From Takakia lepidozioides (taxonomy: Eukaryota; Streptophyta; Takakiopsida; Takakiales; Takakiaceae): 64,000 nt of DNA. The DNA lies in contig CM060731.1 in the NCBI GenBank assembly GCA_030704615.1, positions 17,980,001 to 18,044,000 of the forward strand, given 5' to 3'. Positions 1 through 12,086 of this stretch are shown piece by piece. The notes under the pieces were generated by a model. The model did not search any database. It saw only the letters and a list, made by a program, of their open reading frames with translations, and was not told the origin of the DNA. A program made the position numbers and the translations under genes. Each line of letters opens with the position of its first letter. The stretch's first letter is position 1.

Positions 1-720
1 TAGAGAAGTATGGTTTACAATCTGTCTCAAAGTTGCCTACATTGTTCTGTTCTGTCATTTTTCTGAGTTGGGCACCACACATACAACTTATTAATCATAT
101 CTGCCAGAATAGATACTATTGCCCTACAAAGCTTGGATCCTAAGGCAATGATGATTGCATTCTTTTACTAGAGAGATGGTGCTGTGTGCGAGTGGAAGTG
201 GGAGGGAAGCATAGGTACTTAAGATGTAAACATAATTGTATAAAAGGAAGGTTGACTCTTGCTAAAACTCTTGTCAGGTTCCATGGGCACTCCCCCTAGC
301 CCCCAAGTGAATCACCCCAATTTCAAACCAACCACATTGATTGCTATAGAATACTTTCAAAGAGTGTCCCCATGAGTTGCCCCTTCCGACAGTGGCGAAC
401 TAAGGAAGGACGATAACAAGGGTGGCATGATTTAAGGAGAGCTTTGTATGTGACTCCACACTTGGGCCAGGATATGCATTCTCATTCAATTTCTGTTGGC
501 CTCTTGTGGTTCTCAACTTTGAATAGTCTCGAGTTATTGATTTTATCGCTGGCTTCAATCACCTCTTTTGCAAACCTCTCTTGCAAATACACTACACAGA
601 ATAGAGGTCGCTTGCCGGCAAAGCAACCTAGGGATAATTATGGTATAACTTAATAAATTTAAGACAAGGATCGGCCCTGCTTCACACTATACACTAGGTC
701 GATGCTTTACATACAATGTG
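1..720. other. Intergenic / 3' flank of O-fucosyltransferase gene
   Basis: No convincing exon on either strand. The right part lies downstream of the stop codon of the minus-strand O-fucosyltransferase gene and should contain its 3' untranslated region. An AT-rich stretch around 630-665 could hold the polyadenylation signal, but no clear AATAAA is seen on the minus strand. Confidence 0.5.
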
Positions 721-3700
721 CTATTGTCTTTGTGCTAATCCTACCATCCCCCCTCCTCTGCTACCGTTGGTCTGCAATATTTGTAAATTTGTTTTGAAAG
801 GAGCCCTAGTGGGTGGACTCCTGAGGTGCTTGGATATTTCCAGGGGGCTGGGCTGAGAGCACAGGCAATCTGGGAGTGGGTTGGTATAAAAAGCCTCCTC
901 GGTGCGTAACCGGTCCCGTCCTTTAGTCCCTTTCATTGGGCCCTTCCGTTTTCGGGGTGCTCCTTGCCTGAGTACCACAGTAAGAAGTGTATACACCCTC
1001 ACACAGTTAGAAATCCTTCACTAGTGATAGTGTTCCCTACTTCAGACCTTCACTGATCTCATGAGCTCCTCCGTGAGTAGCAAGAACTCGGATGCATGCA
1101 TTTGTAGGTGGCCCAAGGAAGTTACCGCACCCTCATTGTTATTTTTAATAGACAAGGCCAAGACCCCAGCACTTCATTTGAAACCATTTCACAGAAAAGG
1201 CAAAGCCAAGAAAAATCCACCCATATTAACTCGTGGTTGCAATACTAATCCAACCAAGCCAGCATGAAGAAGTTGGCGGGCAGATTCACTGAAATCTCCA
1301 AAGAAATAGTATCCAAAGAAAGCAGTGATCCACTGGGAAACACCATTGAGGAGGGAAGGATATTTTAGATTTTAGATTTTGGACTTACCGCCACTGGTGA
1401 ATCTCAGTAATCGACTCTGCAACTTGCCAGCCTTCCTGAAGCTCTCCTCTATCCAGCATGTCAAATAGGGTTACAAGCTCTTTCCTGCCACCATTAAGAG
1501 CCCAAGAAAGTCAATTGTAGGGTACTTCTAGCCAGTGAGGCATGGTAACAGCTATACATGAAGGGGGAGACTGGTCCAAAGATCCCTACCTATCGGGACT
1601 TATTGTTTTCCGGTGTCCAAAGTACCGGCGATGACCCTCCACAGCATGGGCCATGTTCCCTGAGTAGGAAGGTACAAACACGTCACTTTCCACAGAGACA
1701 ATATAGTCCAGGGCTGCCATTTGGGAAGCATGCTTGGCAAATGGTTCCAGTTCCTCGAAAGTTGCTATAGTTTCCTGTGGAACATTATGCCACATGTTAG
1801 AAAAGTACCAGATACATGCAAAGTTGGCAATACAGACACATTCATGGCTACAACAATCGGCTATATCACTTCACATGAGACGTAGCATTGGTGCATGAGT
1901 CCTCTGACCCCCCTAGTCCTATCAGCAAATGGTGCAGACCCTCAGATGTGAGATCAAGAGCGGAACACCCTGTCTCTACCACCTACATTGTATGTTTTAA
2001 TGGATCACATAAGTAGCTTGAAGAGTTGACGATTACACACCCAAATTAGAAATGCTCCTCATTCTACAGGTATGCCACTTCCATGCACCTAACTCAGGAA
2101 ATTTGGGAGAACTAAGTTGAGATTTGTGACAAGCAGGCTTAAATGCAGTTTCAAAATCGAAGGTACCTTACTCATCACATTTGGGAAGCGAGAAAGGAGG
2201 CCAGCCATCCGTTCGTTGCCACCATAAATCTCACCAGCAGCAACATAAATCCTAGTGCTCTCTGGATAGCCCAAAGCTCTCAAAAAGATCCCAACCTCTG
2301 CTGGAGTGAGGGGACAGAAGCCCCTAATTCTCTGATCAGTAGAATTGATCTTCTTGACCTTCCAATGAGCTGTATTCATCCTGTGAAACCATAGAAAGCA
2401 TATCAGCCAGAACTGTAAACTGGTACTCCCGAAAAGAAAGCAAAGCTATTCGCTTGACAGCAGACTTAGACTCCAAGGCAAGCACAATATTCAAACGTAG
2501 AAATTATCAAACACAGGCACAAAGCCACACATGAGGAAAACTGCACCTGATTTTGGCGAGCTCATCAGCTTCAACTTGAGTCAGACCATATGTGCAACCA
2601 CTGAAGGCCAGCATATCCTTCTCATATCGTAGATGCAATGCGATATATGGTCCATCTGACCTCATCTTTTCTACAAGCTTCTGCTCACAGCCACAGTTGG
2701 CTTGTCAGGGATTCTGCACTTCTGCTCACCAATGTGCAAAAACCAACAATGTCCTGGTTGAACCTAGGGGAAGCCTTCAACAGACATTCAATTATATTGG
2801 AGAGGATCCCTCAATGGAGACACTCTCCATATTCTGGAGGATGGAAATGCAGTAAACGCGGCACAACACCAAAAAAAAAAGGTTGAATTCTATCGAGTGT
2901 AAATTATGGTATCACTGCAAATTATGGCTACTACTTTCCATTTGGAAAGTGGACACCTTCTACACGCCATAACCTGGGCAACAGGGTTGCCCAAACCTCC
3001 CCCAAGACTCGAAAGTCCCCAGGTATCAACAGATTAGGTGACTAGTTGAACCAATGACCCCCTTTTAAAGTTGGGTTGGCTGGCTATAATGGGTGACATC
3101 CAACATACTTGTGTGGCTTAACCACTGGCTTAAGCACAGCACATATGCGTGCAATGCTTTCAATGAGTGTTCATCTGTAAACCATGGACCGAGATCAGAG
3201 CACTGCCCTGCTGCAGATCAAATTTGAACAATATTTTGCAGAGCTGTTTGGACAGGTTGAAGTACAATACATGCAAACAAATGTACATGCCTTATGTCGC
3301 TACTATGACAATAAAGTGCAATGCAGCTCACTTGCCATGCACATAGAACTACTTGAACTAAAGTCCAGCATCTGAAGCAATTGATATCATCAGGATAGTT
3401 ACCTTCCCAAAGGCTTCAATTTGAGGTGCAAATCGAAGAGCATCATAGTGCACTCGACAGCGAAGCTTTTGAATATCTGAAGGCATATGATTATTTGCAA
3501 GCCGGGAATCTGATTTTGCAGCTCGGATAACCTGCACATCCGGTCCCATTTGTTGTGAGCTTCACTCTAACAATTGGACTAAGAAATGTTCTCCAGCTGA
3601 AGCCTCAAAGGAACGTTGTTTATAGTTTGTCTCTAGATAGATCTGGAGGCAAGAGACCGGATCATGAGAATCCCGGAAAAATGCAGATTGTACTTGGAAG

Positions 3701-6700
3701 TGTCAGGGCCAAAGGTTTTCTTTCAAGAGCAGCACAGACACATGCACCTGCAACTAAACATAATTTGCTTAAAGAACTGGTTTTGACAGCATATCTATAA
3801 CCCAGTGCCTTGAAAGATTTGATGCATAAGCACATCCCATGAAGTACTTCTTTGAAGCGTGTCAGCTATTCCATGAGTTCACCAGTGAATCGTGAGAGAA
3901 GCCCAAACAAAGCCACGGCAGTGACCAACACATACGGGGTTGAGTGAAGGAGAAAAGAAATACCCAAGTTTCTTAGTAGAGAGAAACAAAGAAGAGGGCA
4001 AAGGAGGGGAGGGAGTAGAGAGACCTTGTGATCTTGCCAGAGACGCGCAATTTCGTCCTCATAATATTTTACACGGGACCAGCTCCGAAACTGCCTGATG
4101 GCTTTGGGTGCAGAGACAAGGTTCTTAGGAAGCCTCTTCACCACATGTACATCCCCTTTTAATGCCTTTATGAAGTAGTCTACGTCGAAAATATCTGAAA
4201 AATTGCTGAACAGTAAAATGAGTAGTTTAGGACAATTATGCCAGCAACATAGTCAAATGATCAATCTGTAGATCTTACTAAGTGGCACCCAATTTTGCAC
4301 ATTGTGCTGGTAACTTTTTATTCATGCAACAACTTATTTCTATAAGAGTGCATGTGCTAGATGCTGGAAGGCAACCATTGCACACTCGCAGCAGAAAGTA
4401 AAGTTTGTCGAATAGAAGAGAAGCACAGAAACCTTGTACTAACGTAAGGTCAGAACAGTTCGAGGAATCACATTGTCATTGCATGGACAAACAGTAGAAA
4501 ACGTGGATCACCTAGAATCCTGCCAAAAAGATCGTTTATCCAGTTCTGGAACCACCAGGGTAGCATTTAATATGCGTGCCACTGCCACCATGTCACAAAT
4601 CTGCAAGTTTGATCAAAGGGTTAGCAGAACAGACCTAAAGATACATGCACAAGAGTTACTAACCTACTGTACTTGCCCCTGGTACAGATTTGTCAACAGA
4701 CTAGTCAGACCACTTATCAAACACAGCCTTCTGTTCCTTTGGGAATGCAAGCATGCAAGAGGCAAAAGACAAATACTTGGTACGACAACAGCTCGATGCA
4801 AGTAGTACATACAATGAGGGCCATACTCAGTAATACTGTGCTAAAAGGCTGGGAAGTCTTACCCCTGCTCGCATCTGATTGAGGCCTCCATTACTCTGTA
4901 CCAGAAGATAACCTCTAGTCTTGACTGGACCTGCTTCGTCATTTACCAGAATCCAAAAAGGGGTTGTCAGGCACATCCAGACAATTTGCAGCACTGCTAC
5001 TCAGATGAAAAGAGCTGACACTTTACATCCATGTCCAAAGCTTGCAAGACCATAACAAACCGTTATACCATCATGCCCAAAGACTAAGTGCCACAACAAA
5101 GTCATCAGTGGAAAAGGATACTGTAGCTCAAAAAGGGGTAAGAGACTAACCACGGTATGCAGGGCTTGCCTCAACACATGGAACAAAACCTCTATTTGGG
5201 GGAGGACTCCAAAGCTGCTTTCATCCCACAAGTAATTTCAGGTCTTACAGCAATGGCAGCAGCCTTTGAAACATTAGGCCACAGCTATAAAATTTCGAAG
5301 GTTTAGCTTCAAGCCTCGATTGACAATTTCAGATCAGTGACTACTATGGACAACATATGGTACGTATATCAAAGCTTTAGGTAAAGCACTAGGATAAAAG
5401 TACCCATTGTGGTGCACCACCTATAACCTCAAACATATATATTGCGGTGCACCTATTTAGGGAAACATTGTGCACCGCAAGAGGACTGACTGCACCTCGA
5501 CACCAAGTTAGGCCAATGCTGGATGATAAAGTGGCTCCCTAATATGAGCCAATTTAAGTGCATCATTACTTCTCCAATTCTCCCTCCGAAAAAATGAAAT
5601 TTTCTAAACCAACATCTGTGTCAAAGGGTGAGAGCCTCTCACCTTCTCATCGAGCTCACTATGGTGAATATGTACATCCAGATTCTTGGACCGTGACAAA
5701 TGAGGAGGAACAACCTCTTGCTTCCAACTCAATTCACCAATTCTGCTCTGCATTCCAAGATCACTCTGCCGGAGATTCTGGTAGGGCTTAATCTGAGAAA
5801 TGTCATGAAAGAAACACATACTTCAGTGCCCCCTAGACGCCCATGGACATTGTGAATTATGACAAAATGTGTACACTCTGATATAAAGCTTCATACCGGT
5901 CCAAGGGCCAGTACTCTGACAAAGCAGCCAAAGAGAAGGGAAATGTTCTCAAATGACAAAAGCTTCAAAACTTGTCACATTGGCATCTACTCCTTCACAG
6001 GAGTGACAAACTGTAAACGCTTCCAAACTTGTCCTTATTGCATCATAAGCAACTTGGAAGATGTTGCACAGTGGCAATTTCATTCCTACCAATCCCCTCA
6101 GTGTGGTACAACAGAACCTACCTGAATTCAGGTAAGTGGACTTTCATGCCAAGGTACCTCAATCTTATGAACGGTGAGAATCAAGGTCCAAACAGCATTG
6201 GGTAAGGAACCTCAAATTTATCAAGCAAGCTGTTTTGAAAAATGCAGTGAGGAGTGCCCCTGGTCAGACATGCTGAGAGGTGCACTCTGCAGCATGGCAT
6301 GAGTGAAGTTGGTTCAGCTAGCTCATTTACTTGCACCACTCAATTATTTGCTGTTCAGAATCCATTGTACACAGCTCTATAGTAAAATGTATCCAGCTTC
6401 AACCTCTTACACAGCAGTAAGGAATACTCTGGTTTGATAGTTTGCAAAACAACAAAACAGGGAAAGTCTACTTCTTGGCAACTGTAGGAGTATTCCATCT
6501 TTGGAAGGATGCACTCTTATGTTCCTCTGATCAAATAGCAAGCATAGTATATTCTTGGATGTGTGAATGTCTACATTTGTTCTATGTTCCGGCAGACTTC
6601 TGCCCTGCCAAATGACAGACCACAACAGAGTTATTTCCTTAACTATGTCTAGAGATCCTTCATTGAATGATACAGTCCCTCATAACCTTATTCCCACAAG

Positions 6701-7260
6701 TACAGAGAATCCGAAAAATACCAGATCAACTGCATCACATGTACAGCATTATGATCTCTTCCTTCGAACTTTTCATGTGAAAATAAGACTGGAAAAACTC
6801 TTAAACCCACATTGCCCACTATATCCTCATCCTGAGGATTTCCCTAAATTTCCTACAACTATTCCACCTAGAAATTGAGGGCCGTTACACCGTGAAAGCT
6901 TTCCAATATCACAGGTTTCCTTTAGGGGAATAAGCCTGTGCACAATGTCAGTTACGAGAGTCGTCTTATCCCTCATCACCCCCAGGGAATTCCTTTCACA
7001 GAGACCGCAACCAGAACTTCGTTTCATATTGGCTGCAAGAACATTGAGTTTGGAAGAAGTACCTTTGATAGCAAATAAGGCTGCGGGTATGGATGCCGCT
7101 GGCGCAAGATGTAAAGCAAATCAGGAAAAAGAAATGTAGACAGCAGCGCTGCCAAGCTGACGCTAAGGTAGCCAGAGAACCATAAAAAGCGAACCATGGA
7201 ACCTCGAGATTTTGCTTTGCAGCGCCGAGCCAGCCCTGATGCACTTCCTTGTCGTTGCAT
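721..7260 (-). CDS. GDP-fucose protein O-fucosyltransferase family protein (plant clade), 13 exons
   Basis: Golgi type II glycosyltransferase of the plant O-FucT family, expected to transfer a sugar from a nucleotide sugar; the acceptor cannot be told. Exons, in minus-strand order, join in phase with GT-AG borders: 7260-7063 (tentative), 5792-5643, 5214-5154, 4930-4863, 4600-4512, 4205-4025, 3531-3403, 2680-2547, 2380-2167, 1774-1590, 1484-1389, 967-721, so 12 listed blocks plus any small missed exon. The sum is about 583 aa, normal for the family. Exon 1 encodes a basic start followed by a hydrophobic anchor (residues ~26-45). Family motifs seen: [90 protein letters not shown] and the C-terminal NPLPDCLC. 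No frameshift was found. The N-terminal exon and its direct joining to 5792-5643 are inference; the catalytic part is firm. Confidence 0.88.
7063..7260 (-). CDS. Probable first coding exon of the O-fucosyltransferase (signal anchor)
   Basis: A 66-codon exon starts with a Met and encodes a basic N-terminus ([10 protein letters not shown]) followed by a hydrophobic segment of about 20 residues, the expected cytosolic tail and Golgi anchor. It ends in phase 0 at AAG before GTACTT, which fits the phase-0 acceptor of the next supported exon at 5792. The long intron (5793-7062) may hide another short exon. An alternative is that the true start lies upstream. Confidence 0.5.
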
Positions 7261-8500
7261 GCTGGTCGAAGGATTTTGACTGTTTCGGGTACTTTTACCG
7301 ACCTACGAATCTCTCTAAAGGTGGGTCGGGGAGCTAGAATTAATAGTTCGCATATGTCTATTTCTCCATGTCTTCATCTACCCAACTCCAGGAGCACGTA
7401 GGTACTATTATCTTCGATGGATAGGTAGGTGCCCAATCGTGGATCTGTGGAGGTCCGAACCAAGCTGAAACTTCTCAATCGCCACTAAAGGAAATTCGTG
7501 TGTATGCACTGCAAGTCAAGACTTTACGGAGAGTTTGAGATCCTCAAAATCAGTTGCAGGAACCTGATCGCGCTGACAATTTTTGCGAAGAGGTTCTAGC
7601 GTTGCATAGACTCAAGGCCGTTCGGTTCCACAATTTTTTCCTCGACGTCGTTTCAGACCTTTCGCACTGGATAATTGTCCAAAGTATAGTGACTACCAAG
7701 AGATAGTGAAGAGTCCGTATGACAGCTATCCATTCTGGAGAATACTAATAAATATAGAGATATGATAACCCACATGCAAGAAGTGGCATGGAGATCGGAG
7801 GAATATGGAAAGAACAACGAACTTAGATCATATAACTTACAAATCTATACTTCGAAGAACTCATGTGCTTGTCTAGTATAATGAAGTTCCGCGCTGTGGA
7901 GAAGACGTCGTGACAAATGCACTTGACAAAGGAAGTCCTACGGAAGCAGATGAGGTGGGGCACAAAACCACGTCAGCGAAGTTGATCGCTGGAAATGGAG
8001 AACGAGCAGGAGGTTCGAGCGCAATCTGACACTCAGAGAATGGAGAATCAGAACGAGAATGCGACACACCAAGGGCCCCCTAAAAATCCAAGCCTCACGA
8101 TCGGACGCGTGCAGCGAAAGGCTACAGAATTTTCCCAACCTTACAAGACAGAGACGGTAGAAATATACAAGGAGAAAACTACAGGCGGTTCAAGTCTGCA
8201 ATGCAGCCGAGATTGGAAATAAGCCGTTACATGGCAGTGGGAGAAACGGCTCTTCAAATTCAATCCAGGATCACAGGAGGGAGTTACGAACACAATCCCG
8301 AGTCAAAACAGGAGACTCCCCGCCTCCCCGCCTTCACAGACACCAATAGCTGGCGCTAGATTCCAGCGGAAATGAAACTCTTGCCAACTTGCTTCCACCG
8401 GGAAAGGGGATGCCGGGAAAAATGCCACCACCACAGACATACATACATTCACAGAATGCAATCTCTTCAGAACACTTACACGTATTCAGCAAAACTAGAC
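7261..8500. other. 5' flank of the O-fucosyltransferase gene
   Basis: Presumed promoter and 5' untranslated region of the minus-strand O-fucosyltransferase gene. Only short chance ORFs are present. I could not identify a convincing TATA box or a non-coding exon. Confidence 0.4.
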
Positions 8501-8960
8501 TCTAGATCCTAGCAACCCCACCAGTTGAATCGAATCTCACTCACTCCCTTCTCTCCCTCTCTCAAACCCATGTAGCTCCTGCACACCCCACCTCCCCAGA
8601 CACACCACATACTCCTCCTTCCTCTCTCCAAAACCCATTCTTGTATCACCGCCATCTCTCCTTGCTCTCGCTCTCTCCCTTCCATGCGCGCTTCCGACAT
8701 GACTACAAACAGCGCGACGCGGGAGCCGAGACGGACCACGACACAGTAGCCGGCATTGCAGGCGCAGTGTAGGGCAACGCCACCAGCCCCGGTGTCGCCC
8801 GCTATTTGGGCGGCTCGCCCGCCCGGGCCCCACCGCGCCCGCCGCGTGTCTGCCGCCTGCCCCCGAAAGGCCTACCCGGTGTTTCGGCCTGCCTTAACGG
8901 CCGCGATTAGCCTCCTAATTTGCAGTTGACCCAGTCGGCCGAGTCTGGTGCCTAACTAAC
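8501..8960. other. CT-rich tract followed by CpG-rich segment
   Basis: About 170 bases (8521-8690) are strongly pyrimidine-rich on the plus strand (repeats of CTCTCC/CCTC), followed by a GC- and CpG-rich stretch (8700-8900). Such composition is common near plant transcription starts, but no gene can be attached to it. The open frames here are low-complexity and not protein-like. Confidence 0.4.
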
Positions 8961-9589
8961 TTCCGCTTTGCAGTTGACAAACTGACTTCCCATGTAACCT
9001 ACATGCAGGTAATTCTCTTCTGGAAGGATGAATGCCTTGCCCACTGTTGCTACTGAAGTGGACTTTCAGTCGCCTCGGACTACTTACAAGTCTTCGCAAA
9101 ATCTTTGTCAGTTGGCGGAATAACTTAGCAGTGATCATCCGCACCATCGCACTTTGGGTAAGTTGCTGCTTATTACGAAATCGCTCCTGTTACTTGCGGG
9201 TGCTTTTGTTTTCTTTGCGGATCCTTGTGAATTGCATATTTTGTCCAATCCTCGCTAGTTGCTAGGATCCCGAACTGGGCGCTGGCTGTCGTAAGGCTTG
9301 TTTAGCCGCAAAATAGATCAACATTTTGTACATTGGTGCGCCTCCGTCACTTACACACACAATGTTATCGGTGAGGGAGTTTATCCACCGGTCCGATGGC
9401 TGCACAACTTCCATTGAACAACATCAGTACTGCTAATGAATTATTAGTGCTCTCCACACACATTTCATGTGGGTGCAGGGTTTTTTATTTTTATTTTATT
9501 TTGATATTAGGAAAACACCTGGGCGCGGCTGCAACTCAGGAGGGTTGTTTCAGTTAGAGGCAAAGCACAAAGAACCCACCTGCTATAAT

Positions 9590-9675
9590 CTATCATCTAC
9601 AATCTAAAATAACCTATAAGCTATAGACTATAATTGTAATCTATGACAATCTATAGTAATCTATAATCCATAAAA
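9590..9675. repeat. Short AT-rich tandem repeat (AATCTAT-like)
   Basis: Degenerate repetition of a 7-10 base motif (TAATCTATA / CAATCTATA and variants) over about 85 bases. Simple-sequence type, no coding potential. Confidence 0.7.
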
Positions 9676-11390
9676 AAAACAATAGGAATAATTAAGAACT
9701 TAATGCATGCGTGTCATCTGACGGTACTTTCGCCAGATTCAGGGATCCGGCTGGCCCTGTCAAATCCTCCCCACCCCCTCGTACCCACGAGTCATTCTTA
9801 AATGCTTTAGAATGCAGAAGTTTGTCAAGCAGTGGTGAGTAGCCTACTAGTAAAAGGGGATGGCAGTGTAGGCAGGAGCTGCGTTTGATTTCCGATATGT
9901 TGCTAGTGTAACCCCGTTCTGGGTTGCTGAAACCCTTGGCAGTGTCACCTTGTGTCTTGTGTAACTCCTCTTAGTCCATCTTGGACTTGTCAAATTTCGA
10001 GGCCGAGTGCGAGTTACATTGAGTGGAGGTACACTCCGCATAAGATGGTGTAACCCCCGGTGGAGTTTACACTCCATCCCATGTAACCCTGCAGTTCCAT
10101 GGTGGGGAAGATTTTGACGTGCCAAGAATCCGCGTCCGTCCTGTCAGAAATTGCACGTGTGAATTAAGTCCTAACATTAATCCTAGTATTCTCCAATTCT
10201 TAATCTGCAATTATAGTAAGCGGACATATATAGACACTATTTCTCATGCAGAATGATACTTTCATCCATGTGCGGCTTGAAAGAGGGAGGTTTTTTGTCA
10301 TCCGTCCATCATCCATGGCACATGGCACGGCAGATGAGCCAACCGTCCGGAAGTAACCGCGACAGGTAAGCCGGGTCCAAAAGCGACCCGGAACAGCTGA
10401 ACGTACCGACACTTGGACGTATAGAGAGGGCGCGTATATACGAAGTAGGTCGATAGGGACGGAGTACAGTACGGAGGGCGGGGCAGGTGATGGCCGGTAA
10501 GTCGCAGCGAGACGTTGACGGAGGAATGAATGTCTGGCGCACGCGCGTCGAGGAGCGAGGAAGGTGACGAGAGGGCTCGCAGATCGATGCTGCGCAGCCG
10601 GGCCTCGTGCAGCGTCGTGAGCACCACCGCGTCCTTCATTCCTCGCCCACGCAGCACGCCCGGCTGCAGAGGGGGGAATAATGAGAGAGAATTTGGGAAT
10701 CCGAGCTTTAATGGTGCCTGGATCACCGCAGGGAAGGGCCGTGCCTGCTAGGCTTTCTTTGATCTCTGATGCGCAGCGCAGAATGACAATTCAAAAGTTC
10801 TGAAGTAATATCAGTCAAGGAGTTACCTACTACTATAAGGAGCCCACCTTTTTTCCTGTACAGAGCCCTGAGTGTAATTAGAACTTCTCAATCTAGAAGG
10901 AGTAGAGTGAGAAGACGTGTGGGGTGAGAGACGAGATCAATTATCGAGATTGTTCTGCGTGAGTCGCTTTGCATGAGGCTATCGATCTGTCACTGATGAG
11001 CACCGCTATACAGATCAGTCCATTCCTCCGACGAAACCTGCCAAATGGAAGAAACCAGCTACCACAGGAATAGCTAGCACCGCTCAGGCTCCTCTGACTC
11101 AACTGTACCAACAGTAAGTTCCTCAGTTGACATGGGTGGTGTGGTTCTCAGCACATACCGCCATTTCCTGGGAGGAAATATAAAATACACAACACAATTG
11201 TCATCCTCCTCTCCTGCACCCCACAGATTCAGTCAATGTATCAAATTTGGCAGGGAACATAGCAACATGAGGTAAGCTAAACATGCGAAACTTTCGAAGC
11301 CACGTCTTCCTCCCTCGTTTGGGGTCCTCGAAGACTGTGTCATTAGCTATGTGCCAGCACGCCATCTTCCAAGGTTGGCCAGTTGCATGA

Positions 11391-11409
11391 TGGTGGTGGT
11401 GGTGGTGTC
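11391..11409. repeat. (GGT)n microsatellite
   Basis: Five to six GGT units in a row after TGAT; a short simple-sequence repeat. Confidence 0.75.
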
Positions 11410-12007
11410 ATGAATGCTCCCTCCTCTACGATCAACCCAAATGCTTCACTAGTCAAGCAAAAACTCTTGTAAGCTTACACAGTCACCTCATTTGGGTCTT
11501 CTACAAAGCTTTACACAGATTGTCATAATGGGTGATCTTCTCTCTCACCGTCTCAGATTCGAATGGATTAGCATACAAGAAATCAGCAGGGTTTCATGAT
11601 TCAGAAGCAACCTCTCAAGTGACCTCCTAATAAGTAACCGTTTACTTAAGTCTTACCTCGGAGGCTCCACTCTCATCCCTCTAATAAAACTAGTACAACA
11701 ATGTACATGGGTCTTAACGTAAGACCGATCTACTCGGGATTAGGTCCATCATAAATGCATTTTACCTCGAAGTAGCCGTTTGCATTAATGTGTTCTCGCC
11801 ATGTACCATAGCCATGCCTCGTACCGTAGCAGCATGATGCCATCATGCATCATGCCCGGGTGGCTTTGGGGTCCGCATGTTGGCATCATGCCCATTCTGT
11901 ACACTCCTCCTCACTACTATAAATGGAAGTTTGTTTTATAGAAAAAAGGCTGATTCTTGTCGAAAAAAGTGTATATTATGGTGTCGCCATTCCAAAGTAT
12001 CGACCAA

Positions 12008-12086
12008 CAGTCAGTAGCTCAGTTGGATAGAGCACTGAGTGCCACCCACACGATTCTGGGGTCATATCCTGCTACATAGTTGGCTG
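12008..12086 (+). other. tRNA-like segment (pseudo-tRNA or tRNA-derived SINE head)
   Basis: The segment has a perfect Pol III A box (TAGCTCAGTTGG) with a pairing D stem (GCTC/GAGC). Possible acceptor halves CAGTCAG and TTGGCTG pair with two wobbles over a 79-base span. The T arm is degenerate (GGTCATATCCT where a B box is expected) and the anticodon stem pairs poorly. A functional tRNA is therefore unlikely; a decayed tRNA gene or a tRNA-derived SINE head fits better. Confidence 0.35.

Larger units (their letters stand above)
8961..12000. other. Non-coding region with short repeats
   Basis: No gene recognised. It holds an AT-rich tandem repeat (9590-9675), a stretch with repeated GTGTAAC/GTTAC motifs in both orientations (9905-10090), a GC-rich block (10300-10740) whose 142-codon minus ORF looks like a by-product of high GC, a GGT microsatellite (11391-11409) and a possible TATA box (CTATAAATGG, about 11918). 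Confidence 0.4.

Noticed and set aside
10298-10726. 142-codon minus ORF as a gene
   Set aside because: It lies in a GC-rich block where stop codons are rare. Overlapping frames on both strands are also open and the protein has no recognisable features.
12008-12086. Functional tRNA gene
   Set aside because: T arm and anticodon arm do not pair and the B box is degenerate.
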